DNA of 64,000 nucleotides, taken from Dyella marensis (GTDB taxonomy: Bacteria > Pseudomonadota > Gammaproteobacteria > Xanthomonadales > Rhodanobacteraceae). Both the position numbers and the translations under genes were made by a program. Positions 27,001-36,275 of the stretch are shown piece after piece. The DNA is taken from positions 230,713 through 294,712 of the forward strand of contig NZ_FONH01000002.1 of the NCBI RefSeq assembly GCF_900112865.1, written 5' to 3'. The first letter of the stretch is position 1; each line of letters begins with the position of its first letter. The notes beneath the pieces are model-generated. The model ran no database searches and was not told where the DNA came from. It saw only the letters and a program-made list of their open reading frames with translations.

Positions 27001-29562
27001 CTACATCGACAGCAGACCCGCGTCGATATCCTCCACGCCCTGCTCGATCTCCCCGAAGCCCTCCCACGGATCCTTGCGCAGCCGCTTCAGCCGTTGCACC
27101 GCCGTGCGGATATCGAAGGCATCGCCGCCTTTGAGCTTGCCCAGTTCCTCCCAGCGCACCGGCACCGCCACCGGCGCACCTTTGCGCGCGCGCAGGGAGT
27201 ACGAAGCGATGCTGGTCGAGCCGCGCGCGTTGCGCAGGTAGTCGACGAAGATCAGGCCCTCGCGGCGGCTCTTGCTGGCCTGGGCGATGAATTCGTCCGG
27301 CCAGGCCCGCGCCAGCGCATCGGCGAACGCGTGCGCGAAGCCTTTCACCGCCGGCCACGCGCATGCGGGGCGCAGCGGCACCACCACGTGCAGGCCCTTG
27401 CCGCCGGTGACGCGCAGGAAGGACTGCAGGCCCACCTGCCCCAGCAGCTTGCGCACCAGGCGCGCCGCGGCGACCACGCGCGGCCACTTCACGTCGGGTG
27501 CGGGATCGAGATCGAACACCATCAGATCGGCGTGGTCCGGATCGTTGGCCAGCGCACCCCAGGGGTGGAATTCGATCGCGCCGAACTGCACCAGCTCCAG
27601 CACCGCCTCGGCATCGTGCGGACACAGATAGATCGCACTGGCGCCGCGCTGCTCTTTCAGCCTGGCGCCGCGCACATGGTGCAGGCCCTGCATCATGTGC
27701 TTCTGGAAGAAGCAGTCGCCGGCGGTGCCCTCGGGACAGCGCAGCACCGACACCGGGCGGCCGGCCACGCCGGGCAGGAAGGACTTCATCACGGCCTGGT
27801 AATAATCGGCCACGTCCTGCTTGGTGATGCCCAGGTCCGCATAGATCACGCGCTCCGGGTGGGTGATGGTGACCATGGCTGGCTCCTTCGCGGATGAAAT
27901 ACGGCGCCTGGCCGGCGCCTTGTCGCCGCGCTGCCTGGTGGATACGGCGGGCCGGTCGCCCTGACCCAGGTCGCCGATGCCCTTGTCCAGGCGCACCGCC
28001 TTCAGGCTGGGCTGGCGCAGCAGGCCATGGTTGCCGTAGCCGCGAAAATACACCTCCACCACCACCGCGGGCGCCACCCAGGTGGCGTTGCGCAGCAGCG
28101 GGTCGATGGTGTCGCGTTCCACCGGCGGCGACTTGCGCACATGGCGGCGCAACTGCGTGGCGATCTCGCGCAGCTGTTGCGCGCCGAAGCCGGTGCCGAC
28201 GCGGCCGGCGAAATCCCAGCCGCCCTTGGCGTTGGGCCGGCCGAGCAGCAACGAGCCGAAGCCTTCGCGCGTCCCCTTGCCCGGCGTATAGCCGACCACC
28301 GCGAACTCGTCGCTCTCCATCAGCTTGGCCTTGCGCCAATCGTCGCCGCGGCCGCCGCGGTACGGCGAATCGGCGGCCTTCGATACGATGCCCTCGACTT
28401 TCCACTGCTCGGCCAGGCCCATCATGCGCTCGCCGCCGCCCACATGGTGGGCGCTGAACAGCAGCTGCGCCTGCGTGTCCGGTGCGGCGGCAAGGAGCCG
28501 CTGCAGCAGCTCCTTGCGCTGGCGCAGCGGCACGCGGCTCAGATCATGGCCCTGCAGATGGATCAGGTCGAACAGCGCGTACATCAGCGGCGCGCGCGAT
28601 TCGCCGGAGAGCACCTGCTGCAGCGTGCCGAAGTCGCTATGGCCATGGCGGATGGCGATCAGCTCGCCGTCCAGGCGCGCGCTGTCCAGGCCCAGCATCT
28701 CCAGCGCATGCACGATCGCCGGGACGCGGCCGGTCCAGGCGATGCGGTTGCGCGACCACAAGGTCACTTCGCCGTCGGCGATGGCGGCGAGCAGGCGGTA
28801 GCCGTCCCACTTCACTTCGTGCAGCCATGACTCGCCACGCGGCGGTTGCTCGACCAGGCGGCACAGCTCGGGGGCGAAGAACTCGGCGGCGATGGCGGCC
28901 TTGCGCGCGCCGGGCAAGGCAGCGGCCTGCTTGGCGAGGGTTGCCAGCGAGCTGCGCCGGGCGGTGCTCGCGCGGCGCGGCCTGGCGGTCTTCGCCGCGG
29001 TTTTCGCGGCAGTCTTCTTGCCCGCGACCTTCTTCGCGCTCTTGCCTGCCGTGGGCGTGGAGGGAGGCTCGCCGCCCTCCTCTACCGAATAGCGATCATG
29101 CGCCTTGATCAGGAACCACGAAGGCTGCCGCTCCTTCCGGTGCCCCCGCACGAGGTGCCAGCTGCCCTTGAGGCGCTTTCCGTGCAAGGTGAAATGCAGG
29201 TGCCCCTTGCGCAACTGCTGGTCGACATCGCCCTCGGCCGACCACACGCCGCGGTCGTAGCAGTCGACATGGCCGGCGCCATAGTTGCCTTTCGGAATGT
29301 CGCCTTCGAAATCCGCATAGGCCAGCGGATGGTCTTCCACCTCCACCGCCAGCCGCTTCACCGAGGGATCGAAGCTCGGCTCCTTCGGCACCGCCCAGCT
29401 CTTGAGCACGCCGTCGATCTCGAGCCGGAAGTCGTAATGCAGGCGCCGTGCCGCATGCTTCTGCACCACAAAGATGCTGCCGCCGGCCTTCGCCCTCGCG
29501 CTCGGCGACGGCTCGGCGGTCTGCCGGAAGTTACGCTTGCGTCGATACTCCTGGAGTTTCAT
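27001..29562 (-). CDS. ligD: Multidomain DNA ligase D (end joining)
   Basis: An 853-residue enzyme with all three LigD activities. N-terminal 3'-phosphoesterase (about 30-155; HAARRLHYDFRLEIDGVLKS, GNYGAGHV), then a Lys/Ala-rich linker, ATP-dependent ligase (about 225-535; adenylated lysine K251 in EVKWDGYR), and C-terminal primase/polymerase (about 560-853; MVFDLDPAPD with the metal-binding Asp pair). It seals double-strand breaks together with Ku by extending and trimming ends. The order PE-LIG-POL is that of Pseudomonas. It is divergent from ku with 191 bases between, the usual arrangement; the minus-strand end reaches a hairpin repeat. Confidence 0.96.
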   Translation of the reverse strand: MKLQEYRRKRNFRQTAEPSPSARAKAGGSIFVVQKHAARRLHYDFRLEIDGVLKSWAVPKEPSFDPSVKRLAVEVEDHPLAYADFEGDIPKGNYGAGHVDCYDRGVWSAEGDVDQQLRKGHLHFTLHGKRLKGSWHLVRGHRKERQPSWFLIKAHDRYSVEEGGEPPSTPTAGKSAKKVAGKKTAAKTAAKTARPRRASTARRSSLATLAKQAAALPGARKAAIAAEFFAPELCRLVEQPPRGESWLHEVKWDGYRLLAAIADGEVTLWSRNRIAWTGRVPAIVHALEMLGLDSARLDGELIAIRHGHSDFGTLQQVLSGESRAPLMYALFDLIHLQGHDLSRVPLRQRKELLQRLLAAAPDTQAQLLFSAHHVGGGERMMGLAEQWKVEGIVSKAADSPYRGGRGDDWRKAKLMESDEFAVVGYTPGKGTREGFGSLLLGRPNAKGGWDFAGRVGTGFGAQQLREIATQLRRHVRKSPPVERDTIDPLLRNATWVAPAVVVEVYFRGYGNHGLLRQPSLKAVRLDKGIGDLGQGDRPAVSTRQRGDKAPARRRISSAKEPAMVTITHPERVIYADLGITKQDVADYYQAVMKSFLPGVAGRPVSVLRCPEGTAGDCFFQKHMMQGLHHVRGARLKEQRGASAIYLCPHDAEAVLELVQFGAIEFHPWGALANDPDHADLMVFDLDPAPDVKWPRVVAAARLVRKLLGQVGLQSFLRVTGGKGLHVVVPLRPACAWPAVKGFAHAFADALARAWPDEFIAQASKSRREGLIFVDYLRNARGSTSIASYSLRARKGAPVAVPVRWEELGKLKGGDAFDIRTAVQRLKRLRKDPWEGFGEIEQGVEDIDAGLLSM

Positions 29563-29753
29563 GCGCGGCCTCGGATCATCGGTGGCGATGGGCGCGGCGA
29601 GCCGCGCCGGCAGTCGCAGGCGAGCCTAGCGGCGGCCCCGTGACCACCAGGTCGATACACCAGGCATGCCATGGCCGATACATCGCGGTCACGCTCGCTT
29701 TACTCCCGCCACGCTTTGCTGGGGTTCCCCTCGGCAACCCCGGTGGCCCTGCC

Positions 29754-30677
29754 ATGCCTCGCCCGATCTGGAACGGCTCGCTCTCGTTCGGCCTGCTGAA
29801 CATCCCCATGTCGCTGATGCCGGCGGAGCGCAATGTGGACCTGCACTTCCGCATGCTGGACGGGCGCAACAACGCGCCCATCCGCTACGAACGCGTCAAC
29901 ACCGAGACCGGCGAGGAAGTGCCCTGGAAGGACATCGTGCGTGCCTTCGAATACAAGAAAGGCAGCTACGTGGTGCTGGAGCCGGAAGACGTGCAGGCCG
30001 CGCGTTCGGAAAGCAAGGAAATGGTCGAGATCGAGGCCTTCGTCGAGGCCAGCGCCGTCGGGCCCGAATTTGTCGAGAAGCCCTACGTGCTGGTGCCGGC
30101 CAAGAAAGCCGAGAAAGGCTATGTGCTATTGCGCGAGATCCTCGCCCGCACCGGCCGCGTCGGCATCGCGCGGGTGGTGATCCGCTCGCGCGAATACCTG
30201 TGCGAGGTGGTGCCACGCGACAAGGCGCTGTACCTGATGCTGCTGCGCTATCCGCAGGAGATCATCGACGCCGGCGAATACAACATCCCCGACCAGCCGC
30301 CGTCGCACTACCGCATCTCCACACGCGAGATGGACATGGCCGCGCAGCTGATCGATGCGATGAGCGCGAAGTGGAAGGCTTCGGACTACAAGGACGAGTA
30401 TCGCGACCGGCTGAAGAAGACCATCGAGAAGCGCATGAAGTCCAAGGGTGTGGTGCGGCCGGTCGAGCGCGAGGAAGAGCCGGCCGAGGAGACCGCCACC
30501 AATGTGGTGGACTTCATGTCGCTGCTGCAGAAGAGCCTGTCGGAGAACAAGCGGACGCCGGCGGCGAAGAAGGCGCCAACAGCGAAGAAGGCGCCGGCAA
30601 AGAAGGCGAGGACGCGGACGAAGGAAAAGGCGCCCGCGAAGAAGACGGCCAAACGGACTGGCCATCGCCGGCGATAA
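29754..30677 (+). CDS. ku: Ku-homologous end-binding protein
   Basis: A 307-residue bacterial Ku. MPRPIWNGSLSFGLLNIPMS is the standard start, the Ku core (about 1-250) includes YVLLREILARTGRVGIARVV and YPQEIIDAGEYNIP, and the C-terminus (about 262-307) is a Lys/Ala/Pro-rich tail of the type that aids DNA bridging. It forms a homodimeric ring that loads on DNA ends and recruits LigD. A longer upstream frame is not needed. The gene ends 12 bases before a hairpin repeat. Confidence 0.96.
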   Translation: MPRPIWNGSLSFGLLNIPMSLMPAERNVDLHFRMLDGRNNAPIRYERVNTETGEEVPWKDIVRAFEYKKGSYVVLEPEDVQAARSESKEMVEIEAFVEASAVGPEFVEKPYVLVPAKKAEKGYVLLREILARTGRVGIARVVIRSREYLCEVVPRDKALYLMLLRYPQEIIDAGEYNIPDQPPSHYRISTREMDMAAQLIDAMSAKWKASDYKDEYRDRLKKTIEKRMKSKGVVRPVEREEEPAEETATNVVDFMSLLQKSLSENKRTPAAKKAPTAKKAPAKKARTRTKEKAPAKKTAKRTGHRRR

Positions 30678-30688
30678 CCAAAGCCGAT

Positions 30689-30776
30689 GTAGGTTGGGGT
30701 GAGCCAAAGGCGAACCCCAACGGACGCATGGATGGAGCGCACCGTTGGGGTTCGCCCTTGGCTCACCCCAACCTAC
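30689..30776. repeat. GTAGGTTGGGGTGAGC hairpin repeat, copy E
   Basis: Long near-perfect arms (GTAGGTTGGGGTGAGCCAAA and its complement) around a 20-base spacer, between the convergent ku and outer-membrane protein genes. Confidence 0.9.
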
Positions 30777-30791
30777 GGCTACCGTCGGGCC

Positions 30792-31634
30792 TCAGAAGCG
30801 CAATCTCAGGAACAACGAGGGCCCGTTGACCTTCATGTCCAGCTGGTCGTCATAGGCATTGTGGCCCTGCTTGACCTTGATCTTGGTATAGCCGTATTCC
30901 GCGCCCAGGCCGACATTCTTCCAGGGAAACCATTCCACGCCGACCGCGCCGTTATAAATATGGCCACCCAGCTTGCGGCCATTCTTCTTCACGCCAGAGG
31001 CGTCGACATATACGCGCAACTGGTCGCTCACGGCATAACGCCACCCCAGCTGCAGCATCGGCGCCCAGGCGTTGTCGTCGCTCTTGGCGGTTGCCTGCGC
31101 GGTCTGGCCAAGCGCCGTCGCCTCACCGCTGATGCGCGTACTCACACCATAGTAGGCCGCACCCACGCCGACGCCGAACACGCTATTGCCATTGCCGAAC
31201 CACCAGTGATACGCCGCGCTGCCGAAATCGAAATTGAGCTTGCCGCTGACCTTGGCGGAGGCGCCGTAGGTGACGCCGCGATAATTGATGTCGCGGCTCA
31301 GGTAGCGGGATTCTTCGCGGTTGATCGTGTAGTAGTCGAAAGAGAAGCCCTGGTGCTCGCCCAGCAGCACGTCGACGCGCGCACGCGGGCTCAACTTGTG
31401 ATCGGGGAAGCCCAGGTCGTCCTCGAGGTTGACGCTGCCGCGGACCAGATTGTTGCGGTCGTTGGCGCTGATCTTGGTGTCGGTGTTGGCGTAGAAACCG
31501 CCAAGCCACACGCTCACATTGTCCAGCGCCGGCGATTGCTGTGCGGCGGCGGCGCCGCTTCCGCAGGCGAGCAGTACGGCCGTCGATAACTTCGCGGCGA
31601 TGCGTGCGTTCGTCCGCCGGTTCCGTTCGTTCAT
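30792..31634 (-). CDS. Outer-membrane beta-barrel protein
   Basis: A 280-residue protein with a signal peptide (cleavage near AAAA/QQS, residue 31). The mature part shows alternating hydrophobic strands (FSFDYYTINREESRYLSRDI, FGVGVGAAYYGVSTRIS, WAPMLQLGWRYAVSD) and ends in Phe (SLFLRLRF), the C-terminal signal for BAM assembly. About 10-12 strands are expected. No function motif is seen; it may be a porin-like or OmpW/OmpA-like barrel. It is convergent with ku. Confidence 0.85.
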   Translation of the reverse strand: MNERNRRTNARIAAKLSTAVLLACGSGAAAAQQSPALDNVSVWLGGFYANTDTKISANDRNNLVRGSVNLEDDLGFPDHKLSPRARVDVLLGEHQGFSFDYYTINREESRYLSRDINYRGVTYGASAKVSGKLNFDFGSAAYHWWFGNGNSVFGVGVGAAYYGVSTRISGEATALGQTAQATAKSDDNAWAPMLQLGWRYAVSDQLRVYVDASGVKKNGRKLGGHIYNGAVGVEWFPWKNVGLGAEYGYTKIKVKQGHNAYDDQLDMKVNGPSLFLRLRF

Positions 31635-31844
31635 GCGTTGGCTCCCGATGTCGATGTGCGCTGGAAATCTAGTCAGCGCAAGGTGGACAGCGTGTTGGTC
31701 GACCGTGAAGAGTGCGACGACATTCCGTGGGTGAGGAACGCGCTCGCGGTTGATGTCATGGCGTGTGCGCGCGCATCGCGTGCAACAGCCCGTTCACGCC
31801 TGCGTGCCGCGCGCTTGAACACCGCCTCTCCAGACTGCGTCGGC

Positions 31845-33629
31845 ATGCAGACCGTCGGCGACTTCATCCTCGAGCGCCTCAGCGACTGGGGCATCCAGCG
31901 CGTCTTCGGCTATCCCGGCGACGGCATCAACGGGTTGATGGGCGCGATGGGGCGGGCAGCAGAACGCTTCGACTACGTGCGTGTGCGCCATGAGGAAATG
32001 GCCGCATTCATGGCCTGCGGCCACGCCAAGTTCACCGGCCGGATCGGCGTGTGCCTGGCCACTTCCGGACCCGGTGCGATCCATCTGCTCAACGGCTTGT
32101 ACGACGCGCGGCTGGACCATATGCCGGTACTGGCGATCGTCGGCCAGCAGGCGCGCGCGGCGCTGGGCAGCGATTACCAGCAGGAGGTGGATCTGCAGGC
32201 GCTGTTCAAGGATGTCGCCAACTATGCGCAGACCGTCACCACGCCGGCGCAGGTGCGCCATGTACTGGATCGCGCCATTCGCATCGCGCAGGCCGAGCGT
32301 GCCGTCACCGTGGTCATCGTGCCGCACGATCTGCAGCTGATGCCGGCCGTGCCCAGTCCGCCGCGCAAGCATGGCAACGTGTACTCGGGCGTGGGACTTG
32401 CCCTGCCCCATCCGCAGCCCACGGCCATGGAACTGGAGCGTGCGGCATCGGTAATCAATGCGAGCGAAAGAGTAGCGATCCTGGTCGGCGCCGGTGCGCT
32501 GGATGCCTCGACCGAAGTGCGCCAGCTGGCCGAACGGCTCGATGCCGGCGTGGCCAAGGCGCTGCTCGGCAAGACCGTGCTGCCGGATGACCTGCCGTAC
32601 GTGACTGGCCCGATCGGCCTGCTCGGCAGCAAGCCGAGCTGGCGGCTGATGAACGGCTGCGACACCCTGCTGATGATCGGCACCACGTTTCCGTATTCGG
32701 AGTTCCTGCCGCCGGATGGGCAGGCGCGCGCGGTGCAGATCGACATCGCGCCGCGCAACATGTCGTTGCGCTATCCGGCCGAGGTCAACCTGGTGGGCGA
32801 CGCCGCGCAAACCATCCGCCGCCTGCTGCCGTTGCTCAGCGAAAAGCGCAATGCCGACTGGCGCGAGCGCATCGAGGTCGATGTGCGCAAGTGGTGGCGC
32901 CTGCTGGAAGGCCGCGCCATGGCGCCGGCCTCGCCGATCAACCCGCAGCGTGTGTTCTGGGAGCTGTCGGACTGCCTGCCGGATCGCGCCATCGTATGCG
33001 GCGACTGCGGTTCGCATACCGGCTGGTTTGCGCGCGACGTGAAGTTGCGCGAAGGCATGCTGGCCTCGCTTTCCGGCGGCCTGGCCACCATGGGCGGCGG
33101 CGTGCCGTACGCCATCGCCGCGAAGATGGCCTGGCCGGATCGCCCGGTGCTGGCCATCGTCGGCGACGGCGCCATGCAGATGAACGGCAATGCCGAGCTG
33201 GTGACGGTGAAGCAATACTGGCGGCGCTGGAGCGATCCGCGCTTCGTCGTGCTGGTGGTGTCCAACCGCGATCTGAACCAGGTGACCTGGGAACAGCGTG
33301 CGCTGGCCGGCGATCCGAAGTTCGATGCGGCGCAGGATGTCGAGCCGTTTCCCTACGCGCGCTATGCCGAACTGCTCGGTTTTCGTGGCCTGCGCGTGGA
33401 TCGCCCTGAACAGATTACGGATGCATGGCGGCAAGCCTTCGCCGCGGATTGCCCGGTGGTGATCGAGGCGGAAACCGATCCGAATGTGCCGCCCCTGCCG
33501 CCGCATGTGAACTGGCAACAGGCACGCGAGTATCTGGCCGCGCTGGCCGGCCCCGACAGCGACCGCGGTCCCGTGGCGCGCCAGACGGTGCGTCAGGTGC
33601 TGGCGGGCCTGTTCGGCGCCGAGGATTGA
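31845..33629 (+). CDS. Thiamine-pyrophosphate-requiring enzyme (pyruvate oxidase/acetolactate synthase-like)
   Basis: A 594-residue ThDP enzyme: PYR domain (1-175; catalytic Glu in VRHEEMAAFMA), central TH3 domain (about 190-340) and PP domain (about 380-560; VGDGAMQMNG with the GDG-x~25-N metal motif, VLVVSNRDLNQVTWEQ). It looks most like pyruvate oxidase-type or acetolactate-synthase-type proteins, of the PoxB-like branch. Whether FAD is bound is not clear from the central domain. ATG 31845 gives MQTVGDFILERLSDWGI, the typical start. The upstream frame is not similar. It is probably cotranscribed with two small genes downstream. Confidence 0.88.
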   Translation: MQTVGDFILERLSDWGIQRVFGYPGDGINGLMGAMGRAAERFDYVRVRHEEMAAFMACGHAKFTGRIGVCLATSGPGAIHLLNGLYDARLDHMPVLAIVGQQARAALGSDYQQEVDLQALFKDVANYAQTVTTPAQVRHVLDRAIRIAQAERAVTVVIVPHDLQLMPAVPSPPRKHGNVYSGVGLALPHPQPTAMELERAASVINASERVAILVGAGALDASTEVRQLAERLDAGVAKALLGKTVLPDDLPYVTGPIGLLGSKPSWRLMNGCDTLLMIGTTFPYSEFLPPDGQARAVQIDIAPRNMSLRYPAEVNLVGDAAQTIRRLLPLLSEKRNADWRERIEVDVRKWWRLLEGRAMAPASPINPQRVFWELSDCLPDRAIVCGDCGSHTGWFARDVKLREGMLASLSGGLATMGGGVPYAIAAKMAWPDRPVLAIVGDGAMQMNGNAELVTVKQYWRRWSDPRFVVLVVSNRDLNQVTWEQRALAGDPKFDAAQDVEPFPYARYAELLGFRGLRVDRPEQITDAWRQAFAADCPVVIEAETDPNVPPLPPHVNWQQAREYLAALAGPDSDRGPVARQTVRQVLAGLFGAED

Positions 33630-33664
33630 TTAGAGACGAGGATGGATAGAGAGGTTATCGACAC

Positions 33665-33826
33665 ATGCCCAAGCCACCCGCCAAGCGCCCCCATGGGAGC
33701 GGCGACCGCAACGTCAACGCGGTAGCGCGCCAGGACCGCAAGGGACAACAAGACCGCGACCGCAAGATCCGCGAAGGCGAAAAGGCCACGGACAAGGCCG
33801 CCAAGCGCGACATGGGCGTGCGTTAG
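33665..33826 (+). CDS. Small highly charged hypothetical protein
   Basis: A 53-residue basic protein, MPKPPAKRPHGSGDRNVNAV continuing with a Lys/Arg/Asp/Gln-rich helix and ending RDMGVR. It is too short for the usual ORF listings but has AGAGAGG about ten bases upstream and tight spacing (35 bases after the TPP gene, 12 bases before the DUF72 gene), so I believe it is real. Function unknown; composition resembles small stress or nucleic-acid-binding proteins. Confidence 0.55.
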   Translation: MPKPPAKRPHGSGDRNVNAVARQDRKGQQDRDRKIREGEKATDKAAKRDMGVR

Positions 33827-33838
33827 CCGAGGCCGCAC

Positions 33839-34711
33839 ATGGCCAAGGCGCGCATCGGCATTTCCGGTTGGCGTTATGCGCCATGGCGCGGCGTGTTCTA
33901 TCCGGACGAGTTGCCGCAGCGCGAGGAACTGGCCTATGCCTCGCGCCAGCTCGCCAGCATCGAGATCAATGGTTCGTTCTACAGCCTGCAGCGTCCTTCC
34001 AGCTATGCGCGATGGCGCGAGGACACGCCACGCGGCTTCGTGTTCGCGGTGAAGGCGCCGCGCTATATCACGCACATTCGCCGCTTGCGCAACGCGGAAG
34101 AAGGCCTGGCCAATTTCTTCGCCTCCGGCGTGCTGTGCCTGCGCGAGAAGCTCGGGCCGATCCTGTGGCAGCTGCCGCCGAGCTTCCGTTATCGCGAAGA
34201 CGTGCTCGAAGACTTTCTGGCGCAGTTACCGAAAGACACGGAGAGCGCCGCGGCGCTGGCCAAGCGTCATGGCAATCTGGCGAAAGATCGCCGCGCCTGG
34301 GAAACGGATCGGCGCCGCCGCCTGCGCCATGCGCTGGAAGTGCGGCACGAGAGCTTTCGCGATCCGGCCTTCATCGCGCAATTGCGCCGTCACGGCGTCG
34401 CCCTGGTCGTGGCCGATACAGCGCAACGCTGGCCTTTGCTGGAGGACGTGACCGGCGGATTCATGTATCTGCGCCTGCATGGCGACAAGGAACTCTATGC
34501 CAGCGGCTACACACCTGCCGCGCTGCGGGCATGGGCCAGGCGACTGCGCGCGTGGATGAGAGGCGCACAACCGCGCGATGCGCGGCGCGCGTCTCCTGAC
34601 ACCAGGCCGCCGAAGCGCGCCTCGCGCGATGTGTATGTCTATTTCGATAACGACCAGAAAGTACGCGCGCCGTTCGATGCGATGGCATTGGCGAAATTGA
34701 TGAAACGCTGA
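33839..34711 (+). CDS. DUF72 (YecE-like) protein
   Basis: A 290-residue TIM-barrel protein of the DUF72/YecE family. RIGISGWRYAPWRGVFYPDE is the characteristic start, INGSFYSLQRPSSYARWRED and FVFAVKAPRYITH follow, and the C-terminal VYVYFDNDQKVRAPFDAMAL is also typical. The function is not settled; the fold resembles nucleases and sugar isomerases and metal-binding residues are conserved. It follows the small gene by 12 bases and probably belongs to the same operon as the TPP enzyme. Confidence 0.92.
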   Translation: MAKARIGISGWRYAPWRGVFYPDELPQREELAYASRQLASIEINGSFYSLQRPSSYARWREDTPRGFVFAVKAPRYITHIRRLRNAEEGLANFFASGVLCLREKLGPILWQLPPSFRYREDVLEDFLAQLPKDTESAAALAKRHGNLAKDRRAWETDRRRRLRHALEVRHESFRDPAFIAQLRRHGVALVVADTAQRWPLLEDVTGGFMYLRLHGDKELYASGYTPAALRAWARRLRAWMRGAQPRDARRASPDTRPPKRASRDVYVYFDNDQKVRAPFDAMALAKLMKR

Positions 34712-35126
34712 GCAGCGGGAATCCCGGCAACGGCTTTGTGCGCCTGGCGCGTGCGGCTCTTTTTATTAATAGGAAGGCGATTTGCCCGGGAATCGAATAG
34801 TGGCCATGCGTATTTTGATTGCCATGATTGGCGGCATTTTTCTCTGGGTGAAATAACGATGATAATGAAGTGAAATACAAATAATCGTTACGAAACGAAT
34901 GATAATCCCAGATGGATTTCCCACTAGCCACAATTGACTAGTCCGAAATTCGCGCCCATTTGGTCATGTTTTGATCAATATTTTGACGTAGATCACATTT
35001 TCGCCACTTGTGGCTTATCGGCCGGAAGCGCAAACCACACTCAGCGCCACCACATGGCGCTGGTTGCAGTGGGATGCTTTCTTACGGCATCTTTCCTAAT
35101 TTGGTTAGCAAATGGAGGGGACGCAT
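34712..35126. other. AT-rich intergenic region with promoter signals
   Basis: Much less GC-rich than its surroundings between about 34760 and 35000. It contains the CRP/Clp-like site at 34982-34997 and must carry the promoter of the secreted protein gene at 35127. No gene is seen. Confidence 0.6.
34982..34997 (+). promoter_or_regulatory. CRP/Clp-like binding site
   Basis: TTTGACGTAGATCACA matches the consensus TGTGA-N6-TCACA at nine of ten conserved positions. It is 130 bases upstream of the secreted protein gene, in AT-rich DNA. Xanthomonadales have Clp, a CRP homologue with this specificity. Confidence 0.45.
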
Positions 35127-35600
35127 ATGCGGCATCTGCCGACTTTTGGTTTCAAGGCGCTCGCAGCCATCGCGCTGCTCGCGGGGATGGCGGTCTGCGG
35201 ACCGGCCATGGCGGACAATCAGAACGGCCAGGGCCAGAGCGGCCTGGGCCAGGCATGGCCCAATGCGCCGGACGTCAGCTCGAGCCCGCGCTGGCATGTC
35301 TATGTCTTCGTGCGCAACGGTATTCGCTACGTGCAGGTCAACGACCTCAACGGCAACGTGCGTGCCGCGTTCGCCGCACACGGCGGCAATTTCCTGGTCC
35401 TCCCGATCGGCACCGACGCCTCCCGCGTCGCCACGCCGCAGGATCCGCAACCTGCTCCTGCCAACACGCAGGGCGAGATCGTCTACCAGGACAGCGACGT
35501 GAAAGTCCAAGTGACGCCACAGGCCAACAGCGTCATGACGCTGCAGGCAGTGGACTCCACTTGCAACGATCCGGTGGAATGCAGCTCGCGCGTCAATTGA
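35127..35600 (+). CDS. Secreted or periplasmic hypothetical protein
   Basis: A 157-residue protein with a signal peptide, MRHLPTFGFKALAAIALLAG, and cleavage at AMA/DNQ. The mature part has a Gln/Gly/Asn-rich start (NQNGQGQSGLGQ) and then a small beta-rich domain (WHVYVFVRNGIRYVQVNDLN ... NFLVLPIGTDASRV), and two cysteines near the end (TCNDPVECSS) that could pair. I do not recognise the family; short proteins of this layout recur in Xanthomonadales. ATG 35127 has a strong GGAGGGG seven bases upstream, so the ATG at 35112 is less likely. A terminator follows. Confidence 0.8.
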   Translation: MRHLPTFGFKALAAIALLAGMAVCGPAMADNQNGQGQSGLGQAWPNAPDVSSSPRWHVYVFVRNGIRYVQVNDLNGNVRAAFAAHGGNFLVLPIGTDASRVATPQDPQPAPANTQGEIVYQDSDVKVQVTPQANSVMTLQAVDSTCNDPVECSSRVN

Positions 35601-35621
35601 TGCGTTGATTCAAGTCGAAAT

Positions 35622-35657
35622 AATCGGGCGCGGGTGTTATCACTCGCGCCCGATTTT
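35622..35657 (+). terminator. Rho-independent terminator of the secreted protein gene
   Basis: 15-base arms (35622-35636 AATCGGGCGCGGGTG; 35641-35655) with one mismatch, loop TTAT, then a T-run to 35657. Confidence 0.88.
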
Positions 35658-35726
35658 TGTGTGGGAGTAAATCATCGTTGGCATTTGCGCTCTTGCTCTG
35701 CGCTCTTGCTCCGGCTTTTGACCTTG

Positions 35727-36115
35727 CTCTTGATCTCCACCCCCCTTGGCGCGGCGGTGAGGGCTGGACGATCAGGCCCCGAAGGGGGCGAGGACAGGAG
35801 TCCTCGCCTTTTTGACGGGACATGGATGTCCCGTCAAAAAGCCCGGCCAGCCCTCACGTACCCGCAGCAGCGAAGCTGCGGAGGGCGCCGTGCAGGGTGC
35901 CCTTCTCTTTGCCTACTTTCTCTTGGGCAAGCAAGAGAAAGTAGGTCGGGCCGCGGCAGCGGCACGAAACCCTCGCCAACGGCGAGACAAAGCTACGCGC
36001 AACGCGACAACTAGGCGTGGTCGCTACTGGATGACTCGCTTCGCTCGCCCCTTCGGGGCCGCCCTTCGGGCGTTCTTCGCGCTACGCGCTCGTCCTGCCT
36101 GCGCAGGAATGACGA
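35727..36115 (+). repeat. 388-bp dispersed repeat, copy 2
   Basis: Same orientation and nearly the same sequence as 3965-4352, including both inverted repeats. It is followed by a GC-rich CCCTCTCCCCGGCGGGGAGA hairpin near 36172-36191. Between 35658 and 36275 there is no supported gene. Confidence 0.9.
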
Positions 36116-36275
36116 CAAAAAAAGGCTAAAGCAGAACCGTCGGGGCGAGCCCAGCCCCCTCACCCGACCCTCTCCCCGGCGGGGAGAGGGAGAAGTGCGA
36201 TGGACTCGCAAGACGGAGAGAAGAAAAGAAGAGCGAAGCGGCGTCCGATGCGATCAGGACAAAACCGAACCCTTC

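Noticed and set aside
34861-34906. Two GATAAT hexamers resembling parts of a Fur box
   Set aside because: They are 40 bases apart and lack the third hexamer and the inverted half; AT-rich DNA makes chance likely.
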